Shown one piece after another: positions 17,596 through 26,289 of a DNA stretch of 64,000 nt. A program made the position numbers and the translations under genes. Under the pieces are notes generated by a model, which did not search any database, was not told the DNA's origin, and saw only the letters and a list, made by a program, of their open reading frames with translations. Numbering within the stretch: position 1 is the first letter of the stretch; the number at the start of each line of letters is the position of its first letter. The DNA comes from Pseudomonas sp. PDM18 (GTDB taxonomy: Bacteria; Pseudomonadota; Gammaproteobacteria; Pseudomonadales; Pseudomonadaceae), in NCBI RefSeq assembly GCF_014852585.1, contig NZ_JACVBX010000006.1, forward strand, positions 186,001 to 250,000. Reading direction: 5' to 3'.

Positions 17596-19389
17596 ATGAG
17601 TGAATACATCGCCCCGCTGCGCGACATGCAGTTCGTCCTGCGCGAACTGCAGCAACTCGACAAGCTGAATCAGCTGCCCGGCCAGGAAGAGATGAATGCC
17701 GAGTTGGTGGACGCCATCCTCAACGAGGCCGCGCGTTTCGCCCAGGGCGTGCTGGCGCCGCTGAACCGCGTGGGCGACCGCCAGGGTGCGCGCTGGCAGG
17801 ACGGCGATGTGCGCACGGCCGAGGGCTGGCGCGAGGCCTACGGACGATTCGCCGACAAGGGCTGGAATGCGCTCTCCTGCCCGCCCGACTTCGGCGGCCA
17901 GGGCGCGCCCCGACTGGTTTCGGCGCTGGTGGAGGAAATGTGGAACGCCGCCAACGTCGCCTTCGGCCTGTGCCCGATGCTCACCCGAGGGGCCATCGAG
18001 GCCATCGAGCTGCGTGGCTCGGAGGAACTGAAGCGGACCTGGCTGCCCAAACTGGTGAGCGGCGAATGGACCGGCACCATGAACCTCACCGAGCCCCAGG
18101 CAGGCTCCGACCTCGCCGCCGTGCGCACGCGCGCCGAGTCGCAGGCGGACGGCAGCTACCGGGTATTCGGGCAGAAGATCTTCATCACCTACGGCGAGCA
18201 CGACCTTACCGACAACATCGTCCACCTGGTCCTGGCGCGCGTGCCGGGTGCGCCGGCCGGCGTGAAAGGCATCTCGCTGTTCGTCGTGCCCAAGGTGCTG
18301 CTCAACGCCGATGGCAGCCTGGGCGAGCGCAATGACGTGCGCTGCGTCTCCATCGAGCACAAGCTTGGCATCCACGGCAGCCCGACCGCCGTGCTGGCCT
18401 TCGGCGACCAGGGCGGCGCCCAAGGCTGGCTGGTAGGCGAAGAGAATCGCGGCCTGGAGTACATGTTCATCATGATGAATGCGGCGCGCTTCTCCGTTGG
18501 CATCGAAGGGATCGGCTTGGCCGAACGGGCCTATCAGCGCGCGCTGGCCTATGCCCGGCTGCGCATCCAGGGCTCGGAGATTGGCGTACCGGGGGGAGAA
18601 AAGGCCGCGATCATCCGCCACCCGGATGTGCGTCGTCTGCTCATGTCGATGCGCTCACGGGTGGAAGCCATGCGCGCGCTGGCCTGCGAAGTGGCACTGG
18701 CGACCGATCTGGCCCACAGCCACCCGAGCGAAACCGTGCGCCGTGAGCGGCAAGCCTTCGTCGAGCTGATGATCCCAGTGATCAAGGGCTGGTGCACCGA
18801 GAGCGCGGTGGACATCGCCTCCCTTGGCGTGCAGGTCCATGGCGGTATGGGCTTCATCGAGGAAACCGGTGCCGCCCAGCATCTGCGCGACGCTCGGATC
18901 ACGCCGATCTATGAGGGCACCACGGCCATCCAGGCGCTCGATCTGATCGGTCGCAAGATTGCCCGCGACAAGGGCGCGGCCGCCTTCGCCCTCATCACCC
19001 GCTTGCGTGAAGCGCAACTGGCGCTACCGGACGACGACCCGCAACTGGCGGCGATTCGTCATCGCCTGTTCTCGGCGATCAACGCCCTTGATGATGCGGT
19101 GAACTACGTGGTGAACCACTTCGACGATCAGGTGCGCCAGGTAGCACTGGGCTCGGTACCGCTGCTGGAGCTGTTCGGCATCGTCACCGGCGGCTGGCAG
19201 CTGGCGCGCTCCGCCCAGGTGGCCCGCCACCGCTTGGCCGACAACAGCGGCGACGCCGCGTTCTACCGGGCCAAGCTGCGCACCGCGCAGTTCTATGCCG
19301 GGCATTTCCTCACCCGCGCACCGGGCCTGGCGCAGGTCATCGTCGAGGGGGGCGACGCCGCTCTGGCGATGGAGGACTTTGCCTTCTGA
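17596..19389 (+). CDS. Long acyl-CoA dehydrogenase (DmdC-like, about 600 residues)
   Basis: FAD-dependent alpha,beta-dehydrogenation of an acyl-CoA thioester, passing electrons to ETF. The 597-residue length and the order N-terminal extension, N-terminal domain, middle FAD domain (MNLTEPQAGSDLAAVRT) and C-terminal helical domain with an extra about 130-residue tail fit the group containing DmdC (3-methylmercaptopropionyl-CoA dehydrogenase) and the P. aeruginosa FadE-like long proteins. The catalytic Glu is in IYEGTTAIQ near residue 440. AGGAG precedes ATG 17596. It is monocistronic, so the true substrate is open. Confidence 0.88.
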   Translation: MSEYIAPLRDMQFVLRELQQLDKLNQLPGQEEMNAELVDAILNEAARFAQGVLAPLNRVGDRQGARWQDGDVRTAEGWREAYGRFADKGWNALSCPPDFGGQGAPRLVSALVEEMWNAANVAFGLCPMLTRGAIEAIELRGSEELKRTWLPKLVSGEWTGTMNLTEPQAGSDLAAVRTRAESQADGSYRVFGQKIFITYGEHDLTDNIVHLVLARVPGAPAGVKGISLFVVPKVLLNADGSLGERNDVRCVSIEHKLGIHGSPTAVLAFGDQGGAQGWLVGEENRGLEYMFIMMNAARFSVGIEGIGLAERAYQRALAYARLRIQGSEIGVPGGEKAAIIRHPDVRRLLMSMRSRVEAMRALACEVALATDLAHSHPSETVRRERQAFVELMIPVIKGWCTESAVDIASLGVQVHGGMGFIEETGAAQHLRDARITPIYEGTTAIQALDLIGRKIARDKGAAAFALITRLREAQLALPDDDPQLAAIRHRLFSAINALDDAVNYVVNHFDDQVRQVALGSVPLLELFGIVTGGWQLARSAQVARHRLADNSGDAAFYRAKLRTAQFYAGHFLTRAPGLAQVIVEGGDAALAMEDFAF

Positions 19390-19398
19390 GCGGATATC

Positions 19399-19427
19399 GC
19401 CGCCCGTCCGAAGTGCCTGAGGGCGGC
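19399..19427 (+). terminator. Possible hairpin after the acyl-CoA dehydrogenase gene
   Basis: GCCGCCC and GGGCGGC form a perfect 7-bp stem with a 15-base loop, starting about 10 bases after the stop codon. There is no U-tract, so termination is uncertain. The rest of 19390-19716 shows no gene I can support; the frame starting at 19519 has no ribosome site until 19717. Confidence 0.3.
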
Positions 19428-19716
19428 CACATTCCGTAACGCAAACTTTACACCCCCTGTCGATCCTGTCGCCCGTGGCCACAACAGGCCGCGCACCAAG
19501 CGTGCGCACACTTGGCTATTGCGGAAGGATCCCGTTATGCAGGAATGCTCGTTGACAGGGTCTCGCCGCTTCAGTGAGATGGCCTTTCGTTCAGGCAAAT
19601 GGCATTGCTGGTCGACTGTGTGCGTTGTGTCCTGCAATGCCGCGATGACGAAACTTTGGCGATCCCGACTCGCTTACGAAAGTTTTCTCGTTTCATCGAC
19701 ACAGGAGATGCCGGCG

Positions 19717-20163
19717 ATGTTGAACCAGGCACCCCGGAATACCCAGGACGTCGAATTCGACGAGCAATTCCTCCTCGCCTTCGAGATCCAGGTCCTGCAG
19801 AAGGCCCTGCCGGCCTTCGAAGAGGCCTCGCGCTTCGCCCGCGACCGGGGCCTGCGCTGTAGCGTGGAATTGATCACCAACGCTGACGGCCATCCCGAAC
19901 TGAGCCTTAGCGCGACCCAGCGCGATGACCTGCCGGACAGTTGCTATCGACTGATCGCGGACCCCGCCGCCCAAGGCATAGTCCACGAGGAGTTCACTGC
20001 GGTGAACCGCCGCACGCGCCGCCAGGGCGCGCGCCTGGCGACGCTGACTTCGCGCTCGCTGGAGCTGCAACTGGAAGCCTTCTTCATGCACGCCTTCGGC
20101 ATGCGGCTGGACTACAACGTGCTGCGCCTGGACTACTCTTACGAGCATGCTTCTGGGCTTTAG
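19717..20163 (+). CDS. Conserved-looking hypothetical cytoplasmic protein
   Basis: The 148-residue product has no signal peptide or membrane segment. It is rich in charged residues, with a helical-looking middle (QVLQKALPAFEEASRFARDRG) and Arg-rich NRRTRRQGARLATLTSRSLE, and a C-terminal aromatic patch (RLDYNVLRLDYSYEH). I do not recognise the family. ATG 19717 is preferred because AGGAG lies at good spacing; the frame upstream has poor codon use. A second unknown gene follows at 20329. Confidence 0.55.
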   Translation: MLNQAPRNTQDVEFDEQFLLAFEIQVLQKALPAFEEASRFARDRGLRCSVELITNADGHPELSLSATQRDDLPDSCYRLIADPAAQGIVHEEFTAVNRRTRRQGARLATLTSRSLELQLEAFFMHAFGMRLDYNVLRLDYSYEHASGL

Positions 20164-20328
20164 GCCTTTTCCGACGCCGCCGGTCGTCGGTTCGGCCGGT
20201 GGCGGAACGAGCGTTCCGTCGGACTGTTCCTGCAAAGGATGATTTATGGCAACGATGAACGCGTCGAAGTCGCTATTATTCGCGCCCTGTGCGCCACCTC
20301 GTGCGTGTTTCCTCGTTGTCGCTTCGCC

Positions 20329-20508
20329 ATGAATGAATTCCTCGTGCATTTTCAGGACGGTCACTGCCTGGGCAAGACCGTGCTGCGCTCGTTTTCCCGT
20401 CAGATGACCCTCTCCGAGGCGCGCGTGCGCCTGCAGGCCTGCTACCCGCTGCGCGTTCCGCACCTGCTGAACATCCTGCACCTGACGCCGATGCTGCCTG
20501 GCCGCTGA
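20329..20508 (+). CDS. Small hypothetical protein (59 residues)
   Basis: Short frame with Pseudomonas-like codon use beginning MNEFLVHFQDGHCLGKTVL and ending in LTPMLPGR. It has no membrane segment or known motif. The ribosome site is weak and the upstream 165 bases are non-coding. It ends 33 bases before the convergent DUF2817 gene. It is kept because the composition changes sharply to coding-like at the ATG; it may not be expressed. Confidence 0.4.
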   Translation: MNEFLVHFQDGHCLGKTVLRSFSRQMTLSEARVRLQACYPLRVPHLLNILHLTPMLPGR

Positions 20509-20541
20509 TCGGGCCCACGGGTTGCAGCGCAAGACTCTCAG

Positions 20542-21651
20542 TTACCCAGACACGCGAACCGGCGCCGCCTGAGCCTCACCGAGCCCGGCAAGGGCTTGCC
20601 GCGCCGCTTCGCCCGCCTGCTCCAGCACCTGGCGCTTCCAGCCGTCCTCGTCCACATAGAAGGCATCACGCAGCTGGCGATGGATGCGCAGGGCTTTCTC
20701 CGCCGGTACGCCGGGGTTGTTGGCCAGCCACTGGTCCGCGCGCAGCGCCTTGAGCACCTGGAGCCCTGGCAGCGTGCCGAACTCCAGGGCGATGGCGGTC
20801 AGCTCGGCCTGCGGACACTCGCTCGCAGCGCTGAGGATCATCTGCCCATGCAGTTGCACCGACACCGATCCCCCCTCGTGCGCCGAAGTCACCTCATCGC
20901 TCCACCAGCGGCGCGTGCGCGCCAGCGTCTGCGGGTCGTTCCCGCCCACATAGATGCGCTCGCCGTGGCCTTTTGGCCCAAGGCCAGTGTGCACGTCGAT
21001 CCAGCCCAGTCGTGCGCAGTTGCGGGCGTGCTGGCGCAGCACCTGGCGCACGGCCTGGTTGCTCCAGGTCGGTTTGGCGCCGATGTAGAACAGGCCGTTG
21101 GGATGGCTGTCCTGGCCGCTGGATATGGCCGCCTGCAGTTGCTTGCGGCCGTGACGCATGGCGTAGCGCAGCAGGCGCAGATGGCTGGCGAAGGACGGCC
21201 AACGGCGCGGGATCAGGATCGGGTCCAGCACCGCGTAGGCCTGGTTGCGCTGTCGCGGCTGGGAGAAGTCGATGAAGTTGCGGTTGAGGTCAACGTTCTC
21301 GTGGGTCCAGCGCCGCCACCAGGAAAAACCGTAAGGGTTGGCCGCATGCAGATAGAGCACCGCGCAATCGGCCTTGGCGCATTGCTCCAGCCAGTCGGGA
21401 TCATTGAGCAGCGCAACCTGCACCGCCGAGCCGCAAAAACCTTCCACTCCATGACAGCCGCTGCTGATGATCAGCAGGTTCTGCGCATCGCGCGGACCAC
21501 TGCGTGCCACGTCCAGCGCAAGCGGTTCGCCATCGCGGCCAGCCAGCGGGTGGCGGTGGGATTCGACGACCAGGCCGGCGGACAGGCACGCGGCGAGAAA
21601 CTTGCCACGCGCTTCGGCGTAGCTCTGGGAGAAACAGGCAGACGGGTTCAT
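20542..21651 (-). CDS. DUF2817 zinc-carboxypeptidase-like protein (M14-related)
   Basis: The 369-residue product belongs to the DUF2817 group related to M14 metallocarboxypeptidases. Zinc-binding residues are visible as HGVEG (His 67, Glu 70) and the later DVHTGLG His; a candidate catalytic Glu is in IALEFGTLPG. There is no signal peptide, so it should act in the cytoplasm. GGAG precedes ATG 21651. It follows an MFS gene and an M20 amidohydrolase gene on the same strand. Together they suggest uptake and hydrolysis of a peptide or N-acyl amino acid (inferred). Confidence 0.8.
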   Translation of the reverse strand: MNPSACFSQSYAEARGKFLAACLSAGLVVESHRHPLAGRDGEPLALDVARSGPRDAQNLLIISSGCHGVEGFCGSAVQVALLNDPDWLEQCAKADCAVLYLHAANPYGFSWWRRWTHENVDLNRNFIDFSQPRQRNQAYAVLDPILIPRRWPSFASHLRLLRYAMRHGRKQLQAAISSGQDSHPNGLFYIGAKPTWSNQAVRQVLRQHARNCARLGWIDVHTGLGPKGHGERIYVGGNDPQTLARTRRWWSDEVTSAHEGGSVSVQLHGQMILSAASECPQAELTAIALEFGTLPGLQVLKALRADQWLANNPGVPAEKALRIHRQLRDAFYVDEDGWKRQVLEQAGEAARQALAGLGEAQAAPVRVSG

Positions 21652-21677
21652 CACCGCTCCGGATGATTGGATGTTGC

Positions 21678-21698
21678 AGGGCCCGCTGGGCGGGCCCT
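21678..21698 (-). terminator. Intercistronic hairpin between MFS and DUF2817 genes
   Basis: AGGGCCCGC-TGG-GCGGGCCCT is a perfect 9-bp stem with a 3-base loop in the 57-base gap. It has no U-tract on either strand. It could slow or partly end transcription between the two genes, or protect the upstream mRNA. Confidence 0.45.
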
Positions 21699-21708
21699 TC
21701 GGGGAATA

Positions 21709-22983
21709 TCAGGCGTGGCCGACCGCACCGGGCACCGGCGCTTCGCCATGCTCGCCCTGCACGGACTGGCGGGTGCGCTCGGGGGCGATGATCCGGCAGC
21801 CGAGGATGGCACCGACCACGGTCAGCACGCCGAACAGGCCGAGCGCCGTCTCGAAGCCATGGGCGATGTCGCCACCGCGCAGCTCGACCAGCTGGCCGAC
21901 GATCCACGGCGCGAGCATCCCGGCGCTGGTCATGCCGCCAATGTGAATGGCCAGCATCGAACCGCGCTGGGCGCTCGGGGCGATGTAGGCAACCAGAGTG
22001 TTGCAGAAGGTTGGCAGGACGTTCACCAGGATCGCGCCCAGGGCGTAGAGCACCAGGATCGCCAGGCGATCGCCGTGCAGCAGGGTCAGCGCGCAGAAGG
22101 CGACACCGGCGACCACTGCGAAGGCCATCGGCGGCAGCACCATGGCGCGCTGCACCGAGGCGCCGCGCTTCATCGCCCGCTGGGAAAGCGTGGAGAGCAG
22201 CAGGTTGGCGAGGATCACCCCGACCGTTACCACCATCACCGTGTAACCCGACTGCATGGGCGTCATGCCCTGGCCCTTCTGCAGATACACCGGTACCCAG
22301 CTGTACACCAGCGCGGTAGGCAGATAGCTGAGAAAGCCCATCAGAGTGATCCAGATGAAACTGCGGTTGAGTAGCAGGCGGCTGTACGGCAGGCGCAGCG
22401 ACGACCCCGGCCCCTCCTCTTCGGTCTGCTGGCCTTCACGGCCGAAGATCAGCCAGACCACCAGCCAGACCAGCCCGAGCAGCGCCAGCAGGAAGTACGC
22501 GGTACGCCAGCCGAAGTGCTGGATCGCCAGCGGCAGGCTCAGTGCGCCGAGCACCGCGCCGAGCATGATCGATACCTGGATCAGCGCCGAGGGCAGCACT
22601 CGCTCCTTCGGCCCGAACCACTTGAAGCAGGCGTGCTGGGTAACCGCCGTGCCCGGCCCGGTGCCGGCGCCGAGCAGCAAGCGCCCGGCGACCAGCGCGG
22701 CAAAGCCGCTGGACAACGCCACCAGCAGTTGCGAGGCCATCCAGACCACCGACATCCCGGCGAGAATCCAGCGCGTCGGGAAGCGGTTGGCGAGGAAGCC
22801 CACCAGCACGCCGGAGATCGAATAGAGGAAGAAGAACGCGCTGCCGATGAAGCCGAACTCGGTCGGTGAAAGCTTCAGCTCATCGATAATCTGCGCGCCG
22901 GCGAAGGCGAAGATGGTCTTGTCCAGTACGCTGATGACCATCACCAGCATCAGCAGGATGAGGACTACGGTGCGCTGTTTCAT
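21709..22983 (-). CDS. MFS transporter, anion/organic-acid importer type
   Basis: The 424-residue protein has about twelve membrane segments. It shows the pattern of the anion:cation symporter family: an N-terminal helix with LDKTIFAFAGAQII, the loop LANRFPTRWILAGM after helix 2, and GRLLLGAGTGPGTAVTQH in helix 4. It probably imports an organic anion or conjugate. Its ATG overlaps the stop codon of the upstream M20 hydrolase gene (ATGA), so transport and hydrolysis are translationally linked. The longer frame upstream of 22983 is antisense-like noise within the M20 gene. Confidence 0.87.
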   Translation of the reverse strand: MKQRTVVLILLMLVMVISVLDKTIFAFAGAQIIDELKLSPTEFGFIGSAFFFLYSISGVLVGFLANRFPTRWILAGMSVVWMASQLLVALSSGFAALVAGRLLLGAGTGPGTAVTQHACFKWFGPKERVLPSALIQVSIMLGAVLGALSLPLAIQHFGWRTAYFLLALLGLVWLVVWLIFGREGQQTEEEGPGSSLRLPYSRLLLNRSFIWITLMGFLSYLPTALVYSWVPVYLQKGQGMTPMQSGYTVMVVTVGVILANLLLSTLSQRAMKRGASVQRAMVLPPMAFAVVAGVAFCALTLLHGDRLAILVLYALGAILVNVLPTFCNTLVAYIAPSAQRGSMLAIHIGGMTSAGMLAPWIVGQLVELRGGDIAHGFETALGLFGVLTVVGAILGCRIIAPERTRQSVQGEHGEAPVPGAVGHA

Positions 22984-24188
22984 GCCTGCTCCTCTCTCGA
23001 CAGCGAAGTCTCCACCAGCCGCACCCAGAGCGCCGCGCCGAAGGGAATGGCGCCGTCGTTGAAGTCGTAACCGGGGTTGTGGACCATACAGCCGCTGGGG
23101 CCGCTGTTGCCATTGCCCAGGGCGATGTAGCAACCGGGACGGCGCTCCAGCATCCAGGCGAAATCCTCGCTGCCAAGGAAGCCCGAAGGAATCTCGGAGA
23201 GCAGCCGCTGCGGTCCGACCAGTTCAGTCAGTACCTGGCGCGCGAGGCGGGTTTCCTCCGGCGTGTTGACCAGCACCGGCACCAGCTCCTCGTACTCGTA
23301 ATGCAGTTCCATGCCGTGCACATCGGCGACGCCACGGGTGATCTCGCCGATGCGCCGCTTGAGCAGCTCGCGCACCTCCGGTTTGGTGGCGCGCACGCTC
23401 AGGCGCAGGTCGGCGTGGTCAGGAATGACGTTCGCCGCCTCCCCCGCCTTGAGCATGCCCACGGTCACCACGCCCACTTCGGTGGACGGCACGTTGCGAG
23501 CGACGACGCTTTGCAGCGCCAATACCAGTTCCGCGGCGGCGACAATCGGGTCCTTGGTCAAATGCGGCATGGCGCCATGGCCGCCGACGCCCGTCAGGCG
23601 GATCGATACACGGTCCGAGGATGCAGTCAGCGCGCCTTCGCGGGTCAGGAAGCAGCCCACCGGCAGACCCGGCGCGTTGTGCAGCGCGTACACCGCGTCG
23701 CAGGGGAAGCGCTCGAACAGGCCGTCGTCCATCATCGCCACGGCGCCACCCAGGGTTTCCTCGGCGGGCTGGAAGATCAGGTTGAGGGTGCCGTCGAAGT
23801 TGCGCTGCTCGGCCAGGTCGCGGGCGGCGCAGAGCAGGATGGCGGTGTGGCCGTCATGACCACAGGCGTGCATGCGCCCAGCGTGCTGGCTGGCGTAGGG
23901 CACGCCGCTGGCTTCGTCGATGGGCAGCGCGTCCATGTCGGCGCGAATGCCGATGCTGCGTGCACTGTTGCCTTGGCGCAGGACACCGACCACCCCGGTA
24001 CCGCCTACGCCTTCATGGACGTCGTAGCCCCATTCGCGCAGGTAGCCGGCGACGATGGAGGCGGTACGCGCCTCCTCGAAGCCCAGCTCGGGATGCTGGT
24101 GAAGGTCCCGGCGAATCCGGGCGAAGGCTTCCTGGGAAGCGAATAGTCTTTCGACTGTCTCGTGCTGGGTAAGGGGGTGCTGACTCAT
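22980..24188 (-). CDS. M20D-family amidohydrolase (hippurate hydrolase / N-acyl-amino-acid hydrolase type)
   Basis: Metal-dependent hydrolase of N-acyl or N-aroyl amino acids. The 402-residue product has the M20D metal site HACGHDGHT (Cys 109, His 111 and neighbours), the EE pair at 143-144 in QPAEET, and GVGGHGAMPH of the lid/dimerisation domain. It is close to HipO/amidohydrolase enzymes. ATG 24188 has AGGA six bases upstream, but that ribosome site lies inside a stem-loop (24192-24229). A LysR gene is upstream on the same strand and an MFS gene downstream overlaps it. Confidence 0.9.
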   Translation of the reverse strand: MSQHPLTQHETVERLFASQEAFARIRRDLHQHPELGFEEARTASIVAGYLREWGYDVHEGVGGTGVVGVLRQGNSARSIGIRADMDALPIDEASGVPYASQHAGRMHACGHDGHTAILLCAARDLAEQRNFDGTLNLIFQPAEETLGGAVAMMDDGLFERFPCDAVYALHNAPGLPVGCFLTREGALTASSDRVSIRLTGVGGHGAMPHLTKDPIVAAAELVLALQSVVARNVPSTEVGVVTVGMLKAGEAANVIPDHADLRLSVRATKPEVRELLKRRIGEITRGVADVHGMELHYEYEELVPVLVNTPEETRLARQVLTELVGPQRLLSEIPSGFLGSEDFAWMLERRPGCYIALGNGNSGPSGCMVHNPGYDFNDGAIPFGAALWVRLVETSLSREEQA

Positions 24189-24191
24189 GCC

Positions 24192-24229
24192 GCATCCTGC
24201 TCATTGTTCTGATGTGGCCGGCAGGATGC
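24192..24229 (-). promoter_or_regulatory. Stem-loop covering the ribosome site of the M20 hydrolase gene
   Basis: On the minus strand GCATCCTGC and GCAGGATGC are perfectly complementary 9-base arms separated by 20 bases. The downstream arm contains AGGA, the ribosome site, and ends three bases before the ATG at 24188. If transcribed, the stem would hide the ribosome site. It may equally be a DNA operator for the LysR protein encoded just upstream. Confidence 0.5.
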
Positions 24230-24296
24230 CCCACGCGCGAGGCGCTGAATAATGACCTTCGCGCATGCTTATCAAGGCTGGTTATCGACGCGGCTT

Positions 24297-25214
24297 TCAT
24301 CCACCAGGATCAGTCGCCTTGCGCAGGTGCGGCCCCTTGAAGGCGTAGACCAGCTCGTCCACAAGGGTCTGCGCCTCGCGGGTCATCAACTCTGGCGGAC
24401 GGCAGACCAGCGAGATGTCGGTGCCCGGCACGGTTTCGGCGATGTCCAGCGCTTCCAGTGTGCCGGATACCACCGGCAGGTCGAACACCCGCCGCGACCA
24501 GAAGCTCACTGCGTCGGTGTTGGCCGCCAGCTCTGCGTAGAGCACCACCGAGGCACACTCGATGACGCGCTCGGGGTGGCGCACCTGGTACTGCTCGAAC
24601 ATCTGCCCGGCAAGGGAGACGTCCAGCGAATCAGGCACCAGCCATTCTTCGTCCAGCAACTCGTGGAGCGACCGCGCGTTGCGCAGCGGATGCCCCTTGC
24701 GCACCGCCAGTGTGGTGGGTTGGGCGTAGAGTTCCTGCCAATGGAAGCCATCGACGTTGCGCGAGGACGGCTGCGAGGTCAGCACCAGGTCCAACTGGCC
24801 TTCACGCAGGCCTTCGAGCAGCTTTGCCGGGCGCAGCTCGTTGATCTGCAACTGCACCTTGGGGTAGCGCTTGCGATAACGCAGCAGGCAACTGGCGAAC
24901 TGCTGGCTGGGCGTAACCGGTGACACCCCGATGGCCACGCGGCCGTCCATGGCGCCTTTCAGCGTCTCGATCTCGTCTCGTGCGCGGCGCACCTCTTCCA
25001 CTACCAGGCGGGCGCGGCGCACCAGGCGCTCGCCGTATTCAGTGGCGGTGATGCCGCGGTTGGAACGCACCAGCAGCGGCACGCCCAACTCGGCCTCGAG
25101 CTCCTTGATGCTCTTGGACAGGGCGGGCTGGGAGATGTGCAGCAGGCGCGAAGCTTCCTGGATGCTGCCGCTTTCGCAGATGGCGACGATGGCGCGGAGT
25201 TGATGCAACTTCAT
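24297..25214 (-). CDS. LysR-type regulator upstream of the amidohydrolase/MFS genes
   Basis: The 305-residue product starts with the canonical LysR sequence MKLHQLRAIVAICESGS, has the helix-turn-helix EASRLLHISQPALSKSIKELE at about 21-41, and a substrate-binding domain. It resembles the CysB/AbgR-like branch that responds to aromatic or acyl compounds (inferred). It has no clear ribosome site; an in-frame ATG at 25256 (MFRSV) is a possible alternative. It lies on the same strand as, and 108 bases before, the M20 gene, so it may be the first gene of the unit or have its own transcript. Confidence 0.85.
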   Translation of the reverse strand: MKLHQLRAIVAICESGSIQEASRLLHISQPALSKSIKELEAELGVPLLVRSNRGITATEYGERLVRRARLVVEEVRRARDEIETLKGAMDGRVAIGVSPVTPSQQFASCLLRYRKRYPKVQLQINELRPAKLLEGLREGQLDLVLTSQPSSRNVDGFHWQELYAQPTTLAVRKGHPLRNARSLHELLDEEWLVPDSLDVSLAGQMFEQYQVRHPERVIECASVVLYAELAANTDAVSFWSRRVFDLPVVSGTLEALDIAETVPGTDISLVCRPPELMTREAQTLVDELVYAFKGPHLRKATDPGG

Positions 25215-25441
25215 GGAGTGGTCGTCGGCTCGGGGATCGGTAACAGATCGGAACATAAAGCAAAATCGAGGCCGGCGTGAGTAACGGTTGGTAAACGAGA
25301 ATGGACTGGTGGGTCGCGGAGCGCCTCTGGGCGTCGCCGCATCACTGAAAGGACAGGGTGTGATGCGGCGGTGCATCGCAGCGGCAATCCGGAGCGACGC
25401 CTACTGGCTGGTCCCAACAAAGGCTGCCCCGCCAATGGCGA

Positions 25442-26275
25442 TCAGTTTCCAGCACTGGCCAGCAGACGCCGCGCGCGGCCCAATACCGGGGCATCAACCA
25501 TCTGCCCGTCGACCTGGAAGGCCGCCGCACCGCTCTCGGCGGTAGCCACCACCCGTCGCGCCCAGTCCAGTTCGTCGGCGCTCGGGGCCAAAGCCGCATG
25601 GGCGACGTCCACCTGCTTCGGATGAATGCACAGCGCGCCCAGCAAACCGAGGTCGCGGCCATGGCGGATGGTCGCGGCGAAGCCTTCGGCATCGTCGAAC
25701 GCCGGGAACACGGTATCCAGCGGCGGTTGCAGGTCGTTCACCCGCGAATGCAACAGCAGACTCAGGCGCACCTGGTCATAAACCACCGCGGCAGCCTCGG
25801 TGCCGCTGCTCATGCCGATATCCAGCGCCAGGTCGAGGCCACCGAAGGTCAGGCGTTCCACACCCTCACAGGCGGCGATTTCGCCCAGTGCGAGCAGGCC
25901 ACGGGCGCTTTCGATCAGCGGCCAGACTGGTTTGCCGCAGGAAGCGGCGATGCGCACCTGCATCGCGCGTTCGGCCTTGGGCAGCAGGATACCGATGACG
26001 CCGGGCAGGCGCCGGCACAGTTCGAGATCGGCTGCCTGTTCCGGATCGCCAGCGGCGTTCACTCGAACCCGCACGCGGGCCTCCGGGTTGGCGCCGAGGA
26101 AGGCTTCCAGATTGTCACGCGCCTGGGCCTTGAGCGAGGCCTCGACAGCGTCCTCGAAGTCGACGATCACCACGTCGGCGCCGCTGGCCAGGGCCTTGGC
26201 GAAACGCTCCGGGCGGCTGCCGGGGACGAACAGCGCGGTTCGTACGATGGAATCCGCCGGGCTTTGCTGAATCAT
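25442..26275 (-). CDS. ccl: (S)-citramalyl-CoA lyase of itaconate degradation (CitE/HpcH family)
   Basis: Cleaves (S)-citramalyl-CoA to acetyl-CoA and pyruvate, the last step of itaconate breakdown. The 277-residue product has the CitE TIM-barrel signatures LFVPGSRPERFAKALASGAD, the metal-binding VDFEDAV, LLPKAE, the ESARGLL helix and FGGLDLALDIG, and CIHPKQVDVA near the end. I prefer ATG 26275 because of a perfect AGGAG six bases upstream; an ATG at 26293 overlaps the ict stop codon (ATGA) and is the alternative. Last gene of the five-gene operon. Order and families match P. aeruginosa PA0883, from memory. Confidence 0.87.
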   Translation of the reverse strand: MIQQSPADSIVRTALFVPGSRPERFAKALASGADVVIVDFEDAVEASLKAQARDNLEAFLGANPEARVRVRVNAAGDPEQAADLELCRRLPGVIGILLPKAERAMQVRIAASCGKPVWPLIESARGLLALGEIAACEGVERLTFGGLDLALDIGMSSGTEAAAVVYDQVRLSLLLHSRVNDLQPPLDTVFPAFDDAEGFAATIRHGRDLGLLGALCIHPKQVDVAHAALAPSADELDWARRVVATAESGAAAFQVDGQMVDAPVLGRARRLLASAGN

Positions 26276-26289
26276 TGGGTTCTCCTGGG

